Part shown: positions 45,523-53,603 of the stretch, in pieces | Layout of the letters: the number at the start of each line of letters is the position of its first letter | How positions within the stretch are numbered: the stretch's first letter is position 1 | Source of the DNA: Deltaproteobacteria bacterium | GTDB taxonomy: Bacteria; Myxococcota; Myxococcia; Myxococcales; Anaeromyxobacteraceae | Length of the DNA stretch: 64,000 nt | Assembly: GCA_016214955.1 (NCBI GenBank) | Contig: JACRMN010000012.1 | Span: 899,044-963,043, forward strand | Direction of reading: 5' to 3' | Notes under the pieces: model-generated | The model's input: only the letters and a program-made list of their open reading frames with translations | The model's database searches: none | Told to the model about the DNA's origin: nothing | Made by a program: the position numbers and the translations under genes

Positions 45523-47175
45523 TCACGGGTCCCGCCGAAGCTCGAACCAGTAGAACCCGTACCCGCCGAGCGCCAGCATGTAGGGCAGGCCGCCGATGGC
45601 CGGGAACGGCGTGTAGCCCAGCATCTCCACGGGCGTCAGCCCGGCAAAGGCGGCCAGGTCGATCGCAGCCGGCTGTGCGTGACGGGAGAGGTTGGCGACG
45701 CAGAGGATGGTGTCGCCCTCCCATCTGCGCACGAAGGCCAGGATCTTCGCGTTGGTCACCGGCAGGAACTCGATGCTGCCCCGCCCGAAGACGCGGAACT
45801 GCTTGCGCAGCCGGATCATGTTGCGCATCCAGTGCAGCAACGACGACCGATCGCGGAGCTGCGCCTCGACGTTGACCGCGGCGGCTCCGTACACGGGGTC
45901 GGACACCGGTGGCGAGTAGAGGTTCTCGGGCGGCTGGCGGGAGAAGCCGGCCGAGGCGTCGCCGGTCCACTGCATGGGCGTCCGCACGCCGTCGCGGTCG
46001 GAGCGGCGCACGTCGTCGCCCATGCCGATCTCGTCGCCGTAGTAGACGACGGGCGTGCCGGGCAGCGAGAAGAGGAGGCCGTTGAGGAGCTCGATGCGCC
46101 GCAGGCCGTTCTCCACCAGCGGCGCCAGCCGGCGGCGGATGCCCACGTTGACCCGCGCCTGGGGGTCCCGGGCGTAGGCCAGGTTCATGTAGGCCCGCTC
46201 CTCCTCGCTCACCATCTCCAGGGTGAGCTCGTCGTGGTTTCGCAGGAACAGGGCCCACTGGCACGAGGGTGGTATGGCGGGCGTTCGCTTCATGATGTCG
46301 ATGATGGGCTCGGCGCTCTCCATCCGCAGCGCCATGAAGATGCGAGGCATGACCGGGAAGTGGAACGCCATGTGGCACTCGTCGCCCTCGCCGAAGTAGG
46401 GGCGCACGTCCTCCGGCCACTGGTTGGCCTCCGCCAGCAGCACGCAGCCGGGTGCGTGCCTGTCCAGCGAGGCGCGGAGCCGGCGGACGACCGCGTGGGT
46501 CTCCGGGAGGTTCTCGCAGGAGGTGCCGTCGCGCTCCACCAGGTACGGGATGGCGTCGAGCCGGAAGCCGTCCACGCCCAGGTCGAGCCAGAAGCCCATC
46601 GCCGCCTCGATCTCCTCGACGACGCGCGGGTTGTCGAAGTTGAGGTCGGGCTGGTGGCTGAAGAAGCGGTGCCAGTAGAAGGCCCCGGCCACGGGGTCCC
46701 AGGTCCAGTTGGAGCGCTCCGTGTCTGTGAAGATGATGCGGGTGCCGGCATACTTCTGGTCCGTGTCGCTCCAGACGTAGAAGTCGCGCTCCGGGGAGCC
46801 TCGAGGGGCCCGCCTGGCCCGCTGGAACCACGGGTGCTGGTCCGAGGTGTGGTTGACGACCAGCTCGACGAGCACCGCGATGTCGCGCCGGTGGGCTTCC
46901 TCCAGGAAGAGCTGGAAGTCGTGGAGCGTCCCGTAGCTGGGGTGAACACCGCAGTAGTCGGCGATGTCGTAGCCATCGTCGCGCAGCGGAGACGGGAAGA
47001 AGGGGAGCAGCCAGAGGCAGTTGACGCCCAGGGTCTCCAGGTAGTCGAGCTTTTCGGTCAGCCCCGCGAAGTCGCCGATACCATCGCCGTTCCCGTCGAA
47101 GAATGCCTTGACGTGCGTCTCGTAGATGACGGCGTCCTTGTACCAGCAAGGATCGGCGGTGGTCCGGGTGGTCAC
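45523..47175 (-). CDS. treS: Trehalose synthase (maltose alpha-D-glucosyltransferase)
   Basis: A 550-residue GH13 enzyme that interconverts maltose and trehalose. Key parts are [36 protein letters not shown] (nucleophile Asp), [17 protein letters not shown] (acid/base Glu) and [13 protein letters not shown] (third Asp). No maltokinase domain is fused. The GTG at 47175 is preferred to the ATG at 47214, because the family normally starts near here and a MarR-type half-site covers the longer N-terminus. It gives a second trehalose route beside OtsAB and is convergent with malQ. Confidence 0.92.
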   Translation of the reverse strand: MTTRTTADPCWYKDAVIYETHVKAFFDGNGDGIGDFAGLTEKLDYLETLGVNCLWLLPFFPSPLRDDGYDIADYCGVHPSYGTLHDFQLFLEEAHRRDIAVLVELVVNHTSDQHPWFQRARRAPRGSPERDFYVWSDTDQKYAGTRIIFTDTERSNWTWDPVAGAFYWHRFFSHQPDLNFDNPRVVEEIEAAMGFWLDLGVDGFRLDAIPYLVERDGTSCENLPETHAVVRRLRASLDRHAPGCVLLAEANQWPEDVRPYFGEGDECHMAFHFPVMPRIFMALRMESAEPIIDIMKRTPAIPPSCQWALFLRNHDELTLEMVSEEERAYMNLAYARDPQARVNVGIRRRLAPLVENGLRRIELLNGLLFSLPGTPVVYYGDEIGMGDDVRRSDRDGVRTPMQWTGDASAGFSRQPPENLYSPPVSDPVYGAAAVNVEAQLRDRSSLLHWMRNMIRLRKQFRVFGRGSIEFLPVTNAKILAFVRRWEGDTILCVANLSRHAQPAAIDLAAFAGLTPVEMLGYTPFPAIGGLPYMLALGGYGFYWFELRRDP

Positions 47176-47201
47176 GGGCAGACCTGCTCGGGTGGCGGGT
47201 A

Positions 47202-47215
47202 CTTGCAGCCGCATC
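47202..47215 (-). promoter_or_regulatory. Weak MarR-type box before treS
   Basis: CTTGCAGCCGCATC (plus-strand reading) matches 9 of 12 arm positions of the ots box and, like it, is flanked by TA before CTTGCA (GTACTTGCA). It lies 27 bases upstream of the preferred treS start. Treat as a degraded or weak site. Confidence 0.4.
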
Positions 47216-47492
47216 GTATCGCAGGCACCTGCCCGGCCAGCTCATGGTCTGACGGGGCCTGCGTTGACAGCGGACGGGGGCTTCGATAGGGCATGGGTGG
47301 GTGCGTCGCCAGCCCACTGGCGCCGCAGGCTCAAAGGGGCAGTCGGGCCGCTGCTCCACGAACCGGAAGGGTCGCCGAGGCGACTCACCGCTCGTGGGAG
47401 CCACCGCACTCCGAAGTTCCCGCGACTGGTTTCGTCGTCGACCCCCGACGGTCGGAGCACGTCTCCGCCCGGCGCGCTGGAGAGAAGCGCAC

Positions 47493-48035
47493 ATGCTCCC
47501 ATCCATCGCAGGTCCCGCGGCGATGCCGCAGGCGGCTGTCGCACCCTTGCGCCGGAGCGCCGCCCGGCAAGGGGCCCTGTCGGGCCTTGCAGGCGGGCTG
47601 CTGATGCTCGTGTCCCTGTCCATCACTGCTGCCGCCACCGGGCTTGGCTGGCTCCAGCCGCTCGAGGCCATCGGGGGCACCTTCGCCGGCGGCGCGCTGC
47701 CCGGCGGGGCCGCTGCGGTCGCCGGGGGCCTGGTGCTCCACGCGCTCGTCGCTGCGCTGCTCGGAATCCTCTTCGCCTCCGCCCTCCCGGACGACTTCCC
47801 CCTCACCTCGTCCGTCACCGTCGGCGCTGGATACGGGCTCTTCGTTGCCGGCTTCATGATGTCGGTGGTGGTGCCCACGGTGGCTGCGGAGTTTCGCAGC
47901 CTGGCACAGTCCACGGGCGGCGCGTGGGTTCTCGCTCACGGCCTGTTTGGCGGAGCCCTGGCCTATGCCCTGACCCGGCTCCGCCGGGGGACGGCACCCC
48001 GGCCGCTGGCGGGCCAGGCCCCGCCCATCCCCTAG
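47493..48035 (+). CDS. Small four-helix membrane protein
   Basis: A 180-residue membrane protein, started at the ATG at 47493 behind GGAGAGAAG. After a 35-residue basic N-terminus come about four hydrophobic helices (GLAGGLLMLVSLSITAAATG, GGLVLHALVAALLGILFASA, GYGLFVAGFMMSVVVPTVA, WVLAHGLFGGALAYAL). No charged residues suggest a catalytic site. The family is not recognised; it lies between treS and a broken antiporter. Confidence 0.68.
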   Translation: MLPSIAGPAAMPQAAVAPLRRSAARQGALSGLAGGLLMLVSLSITAAATGLGWLQPLEAIGGTFAGGALPGGAAAVAGGLVLHALVAALLGILFASALPDDFPLTSSVTVGAGYGLFVAGFMMSVVVPTVAAEFRSLAQSTGGAWVLAHGLFGGALAYALTRLRRGTAPRPLAGQAPPIP

Positions 48036-48037
48036 CC

Positions 48038-48232
48038 GTGCACGCCGACCCCATCGCCCAGGTGGCCCTCCACCTGGCCGCGCGGGGCGGCTGATCGCGG
48101 CGGGGCGCTCTCGACGGCGGCCCTCGCCGCCATCATGGGCAAGGCGCTCGGATTCCTGGTGGGCGCGCTGGTCATCGGCGCCGCCCTCTCGAGAACGGTC
48201 TTCCGGGTGCCCGCACCTCGGGCGGTAGCCGG
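48038..48232 (+). pseudogene. Cation/proton antiporter remnant
   Basis: Two short pieces look like parts of a CPA2/KefB-type exchanger in different frames: a GTG-started HADPIAQVALHLA (the usual N-terminus) and, 60 bases on, GKALGFLVGALVIGAALSRTVFRV (an internal helix pair). The 300 or more residues expected between and after them are missing. Bases 48233-48536 show no further gene. Confidence 0.45.
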
Positions 48233-48536
48233 CGGGCGGCATCGGCCGCGTCGTCCCGTTCGTCGCTCGTCCCCGAGCCTTCCCTTCCGGCCGACGGCGC
48301 GGGCACAGCGTAACCGCCGCAGTCACGCGACCGGAGCCTGGCCGGACCCTTGTCCGACGCGGCCGCCTCCGGGCCGCACGCGAAGAAGCCTGATCCGTCC
48401 ATCATCGGGGCCACTTGGCCAGGGCACCGATCCCGGTCCCCCCGGTGTCGCCGCATGGCGCGACAGATGCACTACGTCCTGATGCCCCCGCGGATCGGTG
48501 ACGGTTCGCTGCAACGGGCCAAACGAGGAACACCAC

Positions 48537-48752
48537 ATGACGACGACTCTCTCGATCCGCTCCATTGCACTGGCGCTCGCGTTCATTGCGGCTCCGGCCC
48601 TCGCCATCGCCGCCGAGGCGGCGCAGTCCGCCGGTCACGAGCACCAGCACATGGCCCCCGCCTCCTGCGGTTGTGCTCCCCAGGCGGCCGTCACGGCCTC
48701 CAAGAGCGAAAGCCCGAAGTGGAATCCGATGGTCGACTCCGTCAGGCCCTGA
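48537..48752 (+). CDS. Short exported His/Cys-containing protein
   Basis: A 71-residue protein with a signal peptide (MTTTLSIRSIALALAFIAAP, cleaved near AIAAEA). The mature part has a GHEHQHM stretch and SCGCAPQ, both possible metal ligands. ACGAGGAAC lies just upstream of the ATG. No family recognised. It may belong with the other small periplasmic metal-binding proteins in this window. Confidence 0.6.
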   Translation: MTTTLSIRSIALALAFIAAPALAIAAEAAQSAGHEHQHMAPASCGCAPQAAVTASKSESPKWNPMVDSVRP

Positions 48753-48815
48753 TGACGACCGGGTCGCCGGAAGCTGCCGCGGGCTGCGGCCGCTCCCGGC
48801 GCGGCCCTTGCCACC

Positions 48816-50375
48816 TCAGCGCGCGTCGCCTCCCTGCGGGCCCATGTGCTCTGGATCCACCAGACGCAGGCGCGGGAGGTGGCGGCCATCGTCGAGGCGC
48901 TGGAGAAACTGCACGAGGTCCTCGCGCAGCGCGCACCGCAGGTCCCACGCCTTGCCTGCGTCGGGCGCGGAGACCAGTGCGCGCAGCTCGATGGTCCGGG
49001 GCGTGGCGTCGGTGACCTGCAGCTCGGCGACCCTCCCGTCCCACTCCGGGCGCGACCGGGCGAAGCGCTGCACCTCCTCACGGACTGCCCCGACGGGCAC
49101 GCCGTAGTCGGCGTGCAGCATCACCGTCCCCAGGATCTCGGTGCCCGCGCGGCTCCAGTTCTGGAAGGGCGTGTCGAGCACGCGCCCGATCGGGATCACG
49201 ATGCGGCGCAGGTCCCAGGCCTTGAGCACGACGTAGGTGAGCGTGATCTCCTCCACGGTTCCCCACTCGCCCTCCATGACGACCACGTCGCCCACCCGGA
49301 ACGGCTCGGCGATGGAGATCTGCAGGCCGGCAAGGAGCGTCCCGATGGAACGCTGGGCCGCCAGGCCGACGACGATGCCCGCCACGCCCGCCGACGCCAG
49401 GAGCGAGGTCCCCAGGGTGCGAAGCGCCTCGAACTGGAGGAGGACCAGCGCGCCGCCCACGATGCCGACGGCGACGCCGGCCACCCGCCGGAGGACCATC
49501 ACCCGCGTGGCGGTCCCGCGCGCGGCTCCGCCCTTCAGGGCCGCCAACCTCGTCGTCGCCAGATCGGCGAGGAGCCCCACTCCGCGCAGCCCGGCCCAGG
49601 TGAACGCCAGGAGAGCGGTGGTGCGAAGCACATGGCCAGCGACCGCCTCGGCCGGGAGGGAGAGCCGGAGCTCGGGCAGGACGAGCGCCAGGGCACCGAT
49701 CGCCACCAGGAGCCGCCCGGGGCCGGACGCCGCCGTCACCAGCCTGTCATCCCAGTCGGACCGTGTCCGCCGGGCGAGCCGGAGGGCGACCGCCCGGGCG
49801 ACACCGCCCAGGACCAGGGCCGCGAACGAGGCCAGCGCCAGGCCCGCGGCAATCCCGAGCCACTGCCAGGCCTCCACCTCCAGGAGCCGCGCCTCGAAGA
49901 AGAAGGGGGGCAGGAGCTCGGCGATGCGGCCCGGACCGAGCCGCTGGTAGAGCCTCGGTATCGCGTTGACGGTGCTCTTGCCGACGAGCCACCTTCCGTC
50001 GGGCTGGCGGACGAGCCGGACGGGGACGGGAGGCCCGCCGTCGCGCACCTCGCCGACGACGTCGCTTCCGGCTCCGTCGGCGGGGTCACCCTCGGGCTCG
50101 TCCGAGACGAGGTCCCAGTCGAACCACACCTGGCGATCGAGAACGAACTTGAGCTGCCGCGCGAGACGCGGCCCCTCCCCGGTCCGCGGCGGGGGCAGGT
50201 CGAGGATGGACGCAGCCCCTGCGTAGTCACCCTCCCTGCAGGCGTCGATGAAGTGGCGGAGGGCCCTGCGCGGAGTCGGGTCGGCGCCCGGGTCCGGCGC
50301 CGGCACGGCCGCCCCCGCGCCGCCAAGGGCGAGGAGGAGGGCTGCCAGGAGCGCGCGCCGCTGCAGGGCCGGCAC
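48816..50375 (-). CDS. MscS-family mechanosensitive channel with periplasmic N-terminal domain
   Basis: A 519-residue channel protein. The GTG at 50375 gives a signal peptide (MPALQRRALLAALLLALGG). Residues about 35-165 form a soluble extracytoplasmic domain (DFGD... style RHFIDACREGDYAGAASIL), then membrane helices, the pore-lining ASAGVAGIVVGLAAQRSIG, and the MscS beta domain (PFRVGDVVVMEGEWGTVEEITL, VIPIGRVLDTPFQNWSR). It opens under membrane tension and should release solutes after downshock. The frame is open further upstream, but that part has no homology. Fits the osmoprotection theme. Confidence 0.9.
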   Translation of the reverse strand: MPALQRRALLAALLLALGGAGAAVPAPDPGADPTPRRALRHFIDACREGDYAGAASILDLPPPRTGEGPRLARQLKFVLDRQVWFDWDLVSDEPEGDPADGAGSDVVGEVRDGGPPVPVRLVRQPDGRWLVGKSTVNAIPRLYQRLGPGRIAELLPPFFFEARLLEVEAWQWLGIAAGLALASFAALVLGGVARAVALRLARRTRSDWDDRLVTAASGPGRLLVAIGALALVLPELRLSLPAEAVAGHVLRTTALLAFTWAGLRGVGLLADLATTRLAALKGGAARGTATRVMVLRRVAGVAVGIVGGALVLLQFEALRTLGTSLLASAGVAGIVVGLAAQRSIGTLLAGLQISIAEPFRVGDVVVMEGEWGTVEEITLTYVVLKAWDLRRIVIPIGRVLDTPFQNWSRAGTEILGTVMLHADYGVPVGAVREEVQRFARSRPEWDGRVAELQVTDATPRTIELRALVSAPDAGKAWDLRCALREDLVQFLQRLDDGRHLPRLRLVDPEHMGPQGGDAR

Positions 50376-50404
50376 CGGGAGGGGCCCGCGCTTCCGGCTC
50401 GCGA

Positions 50405-50815
50405 TCAGACGAGCACCTCGCTCACCAGCTTGCGAAGCTCCCTGCCGTACTCCTCCGAGGGCACGACGGTCACCTGCTGTCTCGCGAGCGTGAGGAGGTG
50501 CCGGGGCTCGGCGGCGTGCGCCTCGTGGCAGGCCCGGACTCGCTCCTCGAGCGCCCGCGCAACTCCCCCGGGGAGGCCCTGGACCCGGACGATGTCGCGC
50601 AGGTGGTACCGTCCGGTCGTGGCCAGCCAGTAGAGCTCGAGCCCTCGCTCGGGTTCGCCGACAACCACGAAGGCCACGCCGGCCGAGGGAACGACCTCCA
50701 CGCGCTCCTGCCGCAGCGCGCGAACGAAGGCCGCCACCCGTCGCCCCAGCTTCGCCGAGAAGTCCAGCCGCGGGCCATCTTGGCCCGAGCCGGCATGATC
50801 GATGATGGAGGCCAT
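50405..50815 (-). CDS. Hypothetical 136-residue protein
   Basis: A small soluble protein started at the ATG at 50815. It has an alpha/beta pattern (VEVVPSAGVAFVVVGE, GLELYWLATTGRYHLRD, QQVTVVPSEEY) with no known motif. Its stop is 30 bases before the MscS-type start on the same strand, so they may be cotranscribed. The longer frame up to 51292 contains no supported sequence. Bases 50816-51056 hold no other gene. Confidence 0.55.
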   Translation of the reverse strand: MASIIDHAGSGQDGPRLDFSAKLGRRVAAFVRALRQERVEVVPSAGVAFVVVGEPERGLELYWLATTGRYHLRDIVRVQGLPGGVARALEERVRACHEAHAAEPRHLLTLARQQVTVVPSEEYGRELRKLVSEVLV

Positions 50816-51056
50816 CGCTCGCCTCTCCGGGTCCGGGCGTCCGCCGAACGTCCCGGCTCCCATCCTGGAGCAGCGGCCCGACTGCTCCCTTGACCTGCGG
50901 CGACAGCCACCTGCCGCCGCACCCGAGATCGGCGCGTCCGTGGATAACCCCGGCCTGCCTCGCTGCATTCCTCCCCACGCCAGGGCATCGCCCGGGAAAG
51001 TCCAGTCCAGCTCCCCCCTGGTGGCCCGGGGAGGATCATGTTCGCCCTTCTTCATA

Positions 51057-51070
51057 CTTGCACCTGCAAG
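51057..51070 (+). promoter_or_regulatory. Perfect MarR box before glucoamylase remnant
   Basis: CTTGCACCTGCAAG is identical to the otsA site over all 14 bases. It lies 97 bases before the remaining start of a GH15 glucoamylase gene, so the operator has outlived the gene it served. Confidence 0.7.
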
Positions 51071-51166
51071 CATATACCACCTCGATGCGACCCCGTCGGC
51101 GTCCCCGAAACGAGTCCGGCCGCGCGCATCATGGGGTGAGGGCGGGGCCGGCGCGGGGACGAGAGG

Positions 51167-51382
51167 ATGGAGGCCATCGGCAGCGACGCACCCGGGTGGC
51201 CCGGGATCCCGGCCCGCTGGACCTCGAGCGCCAAGAGCGGTGTCGGCACGAGCCGGGGCCCCGCGAGCCGGGTCTGGTTCACCATCGGCCATGGCATCCT
51301 GAACGAGGTCTACTACCCGGACGTCGACACCGCCTGCACCCGGGACCTGGGGCGCAGGCGGACACCATTGGAGCTCCGGTGA
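51167..51382 (+). pseudogene. Glucoamylase (GH15) N-terminal fragment
   Basis: The first 60 codons match the start of GH15 glucan 1,4-alpha-glucosidases: PGIPARWTSSAKSGVGTS, SRVWFTIGHGILNEVYYP, DTACTRDLG. The homology ends near 51352 and the frame stops at 51382; some 700 further residues are missing. The gene is dead. It once belonged with malQ and treS in glucan breakdown. Confidence 0.8.
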
Positions 51383-51572
51383 ACGTTCCCTCCGGCGCGA
51401 ACGGGTGCCCGGACGAGGTGGCGGGGCCCAATGTCAGCACGTTGCACGGAGCGATCGCTCGGGCGCGACGCTTGCAGCTCGATCTTCCTCGTGGGAATCC
51501 AGCCCCACTTCTCGAACCCGGCCTGCCGACTACCCGGCCGGATCACTGCCTCACTGGCTTCAAAGGAGCCTC

Positions 51573-52115
51573 ATGACTCGATTCCTTCTCGTCGGAGCAG
51601 CGGCCTTCACGATGCTTTCCGGGTACGCGCGCGCAGAGGCGCCTGCCGTCGTCGCCAAGGCGGATGCCGCGCCCAGCAAGGCAACGGCGGACTGTCCGAT
51701 GGGCGTCGCCGGCTCCAAGGTGTCGACCGTCGACACGGCTGACGGCACCGCGCTGACCTTCTCCACGACCGCGCCCGACAAGGTCGCCGAGCTCAGGCGC
51801 CGGGTGCACGCTGCGGCGGAGATGCACAACAAGAACCACGCTGCCGGCGGCAGGCGCGGATTCATGATGGGCGACGACATGATGGGCGGGGTGACGGAGA
51901 GTGGCCACATGATGGGCGGGACGACGGGCGGGGGCCACATGGCAGGCGGGACGATGATGCCGCAGTCGCACGCCACGGTCGCCGACGTCGACGGGGGCGC
52001 GTGCCTGACGGTGAAGCCGGGCGCCTCGGCCGACCTCAAGGAACTGCAGCTTGCCATGCACGCGCGCGCGGAGCGGATGCAGCAGCACGGGTGCGGAGCC
52101 ACGACGCAGAAGTGA
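51573..52115 (+). CDS. Met/Gly/His-rich periplasmic protein, probable copper binder
   Basis: A 180-residue exported protein. The ATG at 51573 follows AAAGGAGCC and gives a signal peptide ending in GYARAE. Its centre is rich in Met, His and Gly (FMMGDDMMGGVTESGHMMGG, then HMAGGTMM), a style seen in proteins that bind Cu(I) or Cu(II) in the periplasm. Both flanks carry a similar fold of Cys then a helix (CPMGVAGSKVSTVD ... CLTVKPGASADLKELQ), perhaps a duplicated domain. A 38-residue membrane protein follows after 28 bases. The exact family is not recognised. Confidence 0.75.
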   Translation: MTRFLLVGAAAFTMLSGYARAEAPAVVAKADAAPSKATADCPMGVAGSKVSTVDTADGTALTFSTTAPDKVAELRRRVHAAAEMHNKNHAAGGRRGFMMGDDMMGGVTESGHMMGGTTGGGHMAGGTMMPQSHATVADVDGGACLTVKPGASADLKELQLAMHARAERMQQHGCGATTQK

Positions 52116-52143
52116 CACGACCCCGGCGAGAAGGGCGGACCTC

Positions 52144-52260
52144 ATGATGAACGACGTGGGTGGGTGGATGGGTGGATGGGGAGGCGGCGGGATGTGGGTG
52201 ATCGGCGTCGGGGTGCTGGTCTTGCTGGCTGTCGTCGTCGGCAAGATGTCCCGGAAATAG
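52144..52260 (+). CDS. Tiny Gly/Trp/Met-rich single-helix membrane protein
   Basis: A 38-residue protein: MMNDVGGWMGGWGGGGMW followed by one membrane helix (VIGVGVLVLLAVVVG) and a basic KMSRK tail. It resembles the N-terminal part of SHOCT-type small membrane proteins found beside copper genes, but has no SHOCT domain. GAAGGGCGGAC is a weak ribosome site. Coding is supported by the neighbouring Met-rich gene, 28 bases upstream. Confidence 0.5.
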   Translation: MMNDVGGWMGGWGGGGMWVIGVGVLVLLAVVVGKMSRK

Positions 52261-52383
52261 CCTGGAGAAGCCATGAGGGGGCCACCCTCGGACGTGCGTG
52301 GAGTCGGTCCAGATCACCATGGCCGAGACGTTCGGGGTCGAGGGCCGCGGCGCCTTCCACGAGGAAGCCGGAGCGGTTCGCGA

Positions 52384-52615
52384 GGTGATCCAGGGAAACA
52401 CCTGGGACGACCTCATGGAATGGGACTACGGCGCTTGCGAGGCGCGCACGGGAGCGGAGATCCGGATCGAGCGTCCCGGGTGGGAACTCTGGGATGACGG
52501 CGTGCCTGGCGGGGAGACGGTCGAGGAGGTTGGCGTGCGCGCGCGACGGGTCATCGACGTGGTGACCCGCTCGTCGGGGGTGGTGGCCCTCTTCGCCCAC
52601 GGCCACGTGCTTTCA
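52384..52615 (+). pseudogene. Histidine phosphatase (phosphoglycerate-mutase-like) fragment
   Basis: The middle of a histidine phosphatase is clear: LMEWDYGACEARTGAEIR, RPGWELWDDGVPGGETVEEV and VVALFAHGHVLS, which holds the second catalytic His. The N-terminal RHG motif and the C-terminal 40 residues are missing; homology stops where the convergent YciI gene ends. The frame reads on antisense to that gene without homology. Not functional. Confidence 0.72.
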
Positions 52616-52948
52616 GGGCGACTGGATCTCGATCACCTCGACGCCCGAGCCCGGCCGGACCAGCCCCGGGCAGGCGCGGGCGACCTGGATGGCCTCGTCC
52701 AGGCTGGCCGCCGAGACGATCATGTAGCCGCCCACGAGCTCCTTCACCTCGGTGAAGGGGCCGTCGGTCGCGGGCATCTCCGCGACAAGGCGGCCCGCCC
52801 CGAGCCTGCCTCCCAGATCGACAAGGTTGCGCTGGAACCTCTCCCTCCACTCGCCAAACTTCCCGTACATGGCCTTCATCTCGGCAGGCGAGGGCTTCGA
52901 GCCGGCGGGGCCGGGCAGGGTGCGCTGCAGGCAAAGGTACTTGGGCAT
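52613..52948 (-). CDS. YciI-family (DGPF-type) protein
   Basis: A 111-residue small enzyme-like protein with the family core (DGPFTEVKELVGGYMIV) and MPKYLCLQRT at the start. Members such as YciI hydrolyse small chlorinated or other compounds, and many DGPF proteins sit beside ECF sigma factors. Here no sigma gene is adjacent. The Asp of DGPF is present. GGAGGAG precedes the ATG. Substrate unknown. Confidence 0.87.
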   Translation of the reverse strand: MPKYLCLQRTLPGPAGSKPSPAEMKAMYGKFGEWRERFQRNLVDLGGRLGAGRLVAEMPATDGPFTEVKELVGGYMIVSAASLDEAIQVARACPGLVRPGSGVEVIEIQSP

Positions 52949-53083
52949 GGGCTCTCCTCCAGGGGCTGTATCTGCCCAGGCGACGAATCAACGCCCTGCC
53001 TTTCGACAGCACGGGCTGTCCCGGATGGGCGCGAGGCCCTTCCGGGGCGCGGAGAGGGCGCGGCGCGGATGGCGTCGGTCGCC

Positions 53084-53557
53084 CTACGGAACCGCCTCCA
53101 GGGAGAGCTCGGTGGTGATGGCGATCTGCGGGTGCAGCGACCGGTAGACGGGGCAGCTGGCCGCGAAGAACCCGTGTACCCGGGCGGCCGCCTCGTGGTG
53201 CTCCGGGGCCGCCTGCAGGCGCAGCTTGACGTGGATCCGCCGGATGACGAGCACCTTCCCGTCGAGTTCCACCTCGCCCACGGCCTCGGCGACAAGGCGA
53301 CCCGCCGAGGCGGGAACCTGGCGCGCCTCCAGCGCGCCTCCGAAGGTTCCCGCCAGTCAACCCGCGGCCGCGGCCACCACGTAGTCGAGGGTGGTCGCGT
53401 GCGGCTCCACCGTGCCCGGCGCGACGCCGTAGTGCGCCGCGACCGCCCCGTGGGTGCCGAAGGTCACGGGCTTCTCCTCGGCGGGCAGCCAGGCGTGGCG
53501 GATGGGACCCTTCACCCGCTCCAGCCTCACCAGCGATCGATAGGCGACCTCGGCCAT
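53084..53557 (-). CDS. OsmC-family peroxidase-like protein, probable selenoprotein (TGA-encoded Sec67)
   Basis: Read through a single in-frame TGA at 53357-53359, the frame gives a complete 157-residue OsmC-family protein from MAEVAYRSLVRLERVKGP to TELSLEAVP. The TGA replaces the first conserved Cys of the family: AAAAG-U-LAGTFGG, where relatives read C before L[TA]GTFGG. The second family Cys is present in FAASCPVYRSLHP. No base insertion or deletion is seen and both halves keep full-length, well-conserved sequence. A strong hairpin follows the TGA at the right distance for a bacterial SECIS. OsmC-like selenoproteins are known in bacteria. It would reduce organic hydroperoxides with a Sec/Cys pair. 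AGGAGG precedes the ATG. The alternative is a nonsense mutation; the hairpin argues against it. Confidence 0.82.
53309..53354 (-). promoter_or_regulatory. Candidate bacterial SECIS hairpin
   Basis: On the minus strand, two bases after the TGA begins an 11-bp perfect stem GGCGGGAACCT / AGGTTCCCGCC. Inside it, after a 5-base bulge (TCGGA), is a 7-bp stem GGCGCGC / GCGCGCC with the loop TGGAG. The apical loop starts 25 bases after the TGA and has G as its second base, which meets the usual rules for SelB-binding bSECIS elements (about 16-37 bases, G in the first two loop positions). Confidence 0.8.
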
Positions 53558-53603
53558 GCCGTTCCTCCTGCTCTTCCCCGTCTGCCACCAGGGGCGTGCG
53601 ACG

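Noticed and set aside
48135..48482. A 115-codon plus-strand frame starting MGKALGFLVGALV
   Set aside because: Only the first 25 residues look like protein (an antiporter helix); the rest is Arg/Pro-rich shadow sequence, so it is listed as part of a remnant.
53357..53557. Treating the OsmC 5' half as a separate 66-residue gene
   Set aside because: The frame continues past the TGA with full family sequence and a SECIS-like hairpin, so one Sec-containing gene is the simpler reading.
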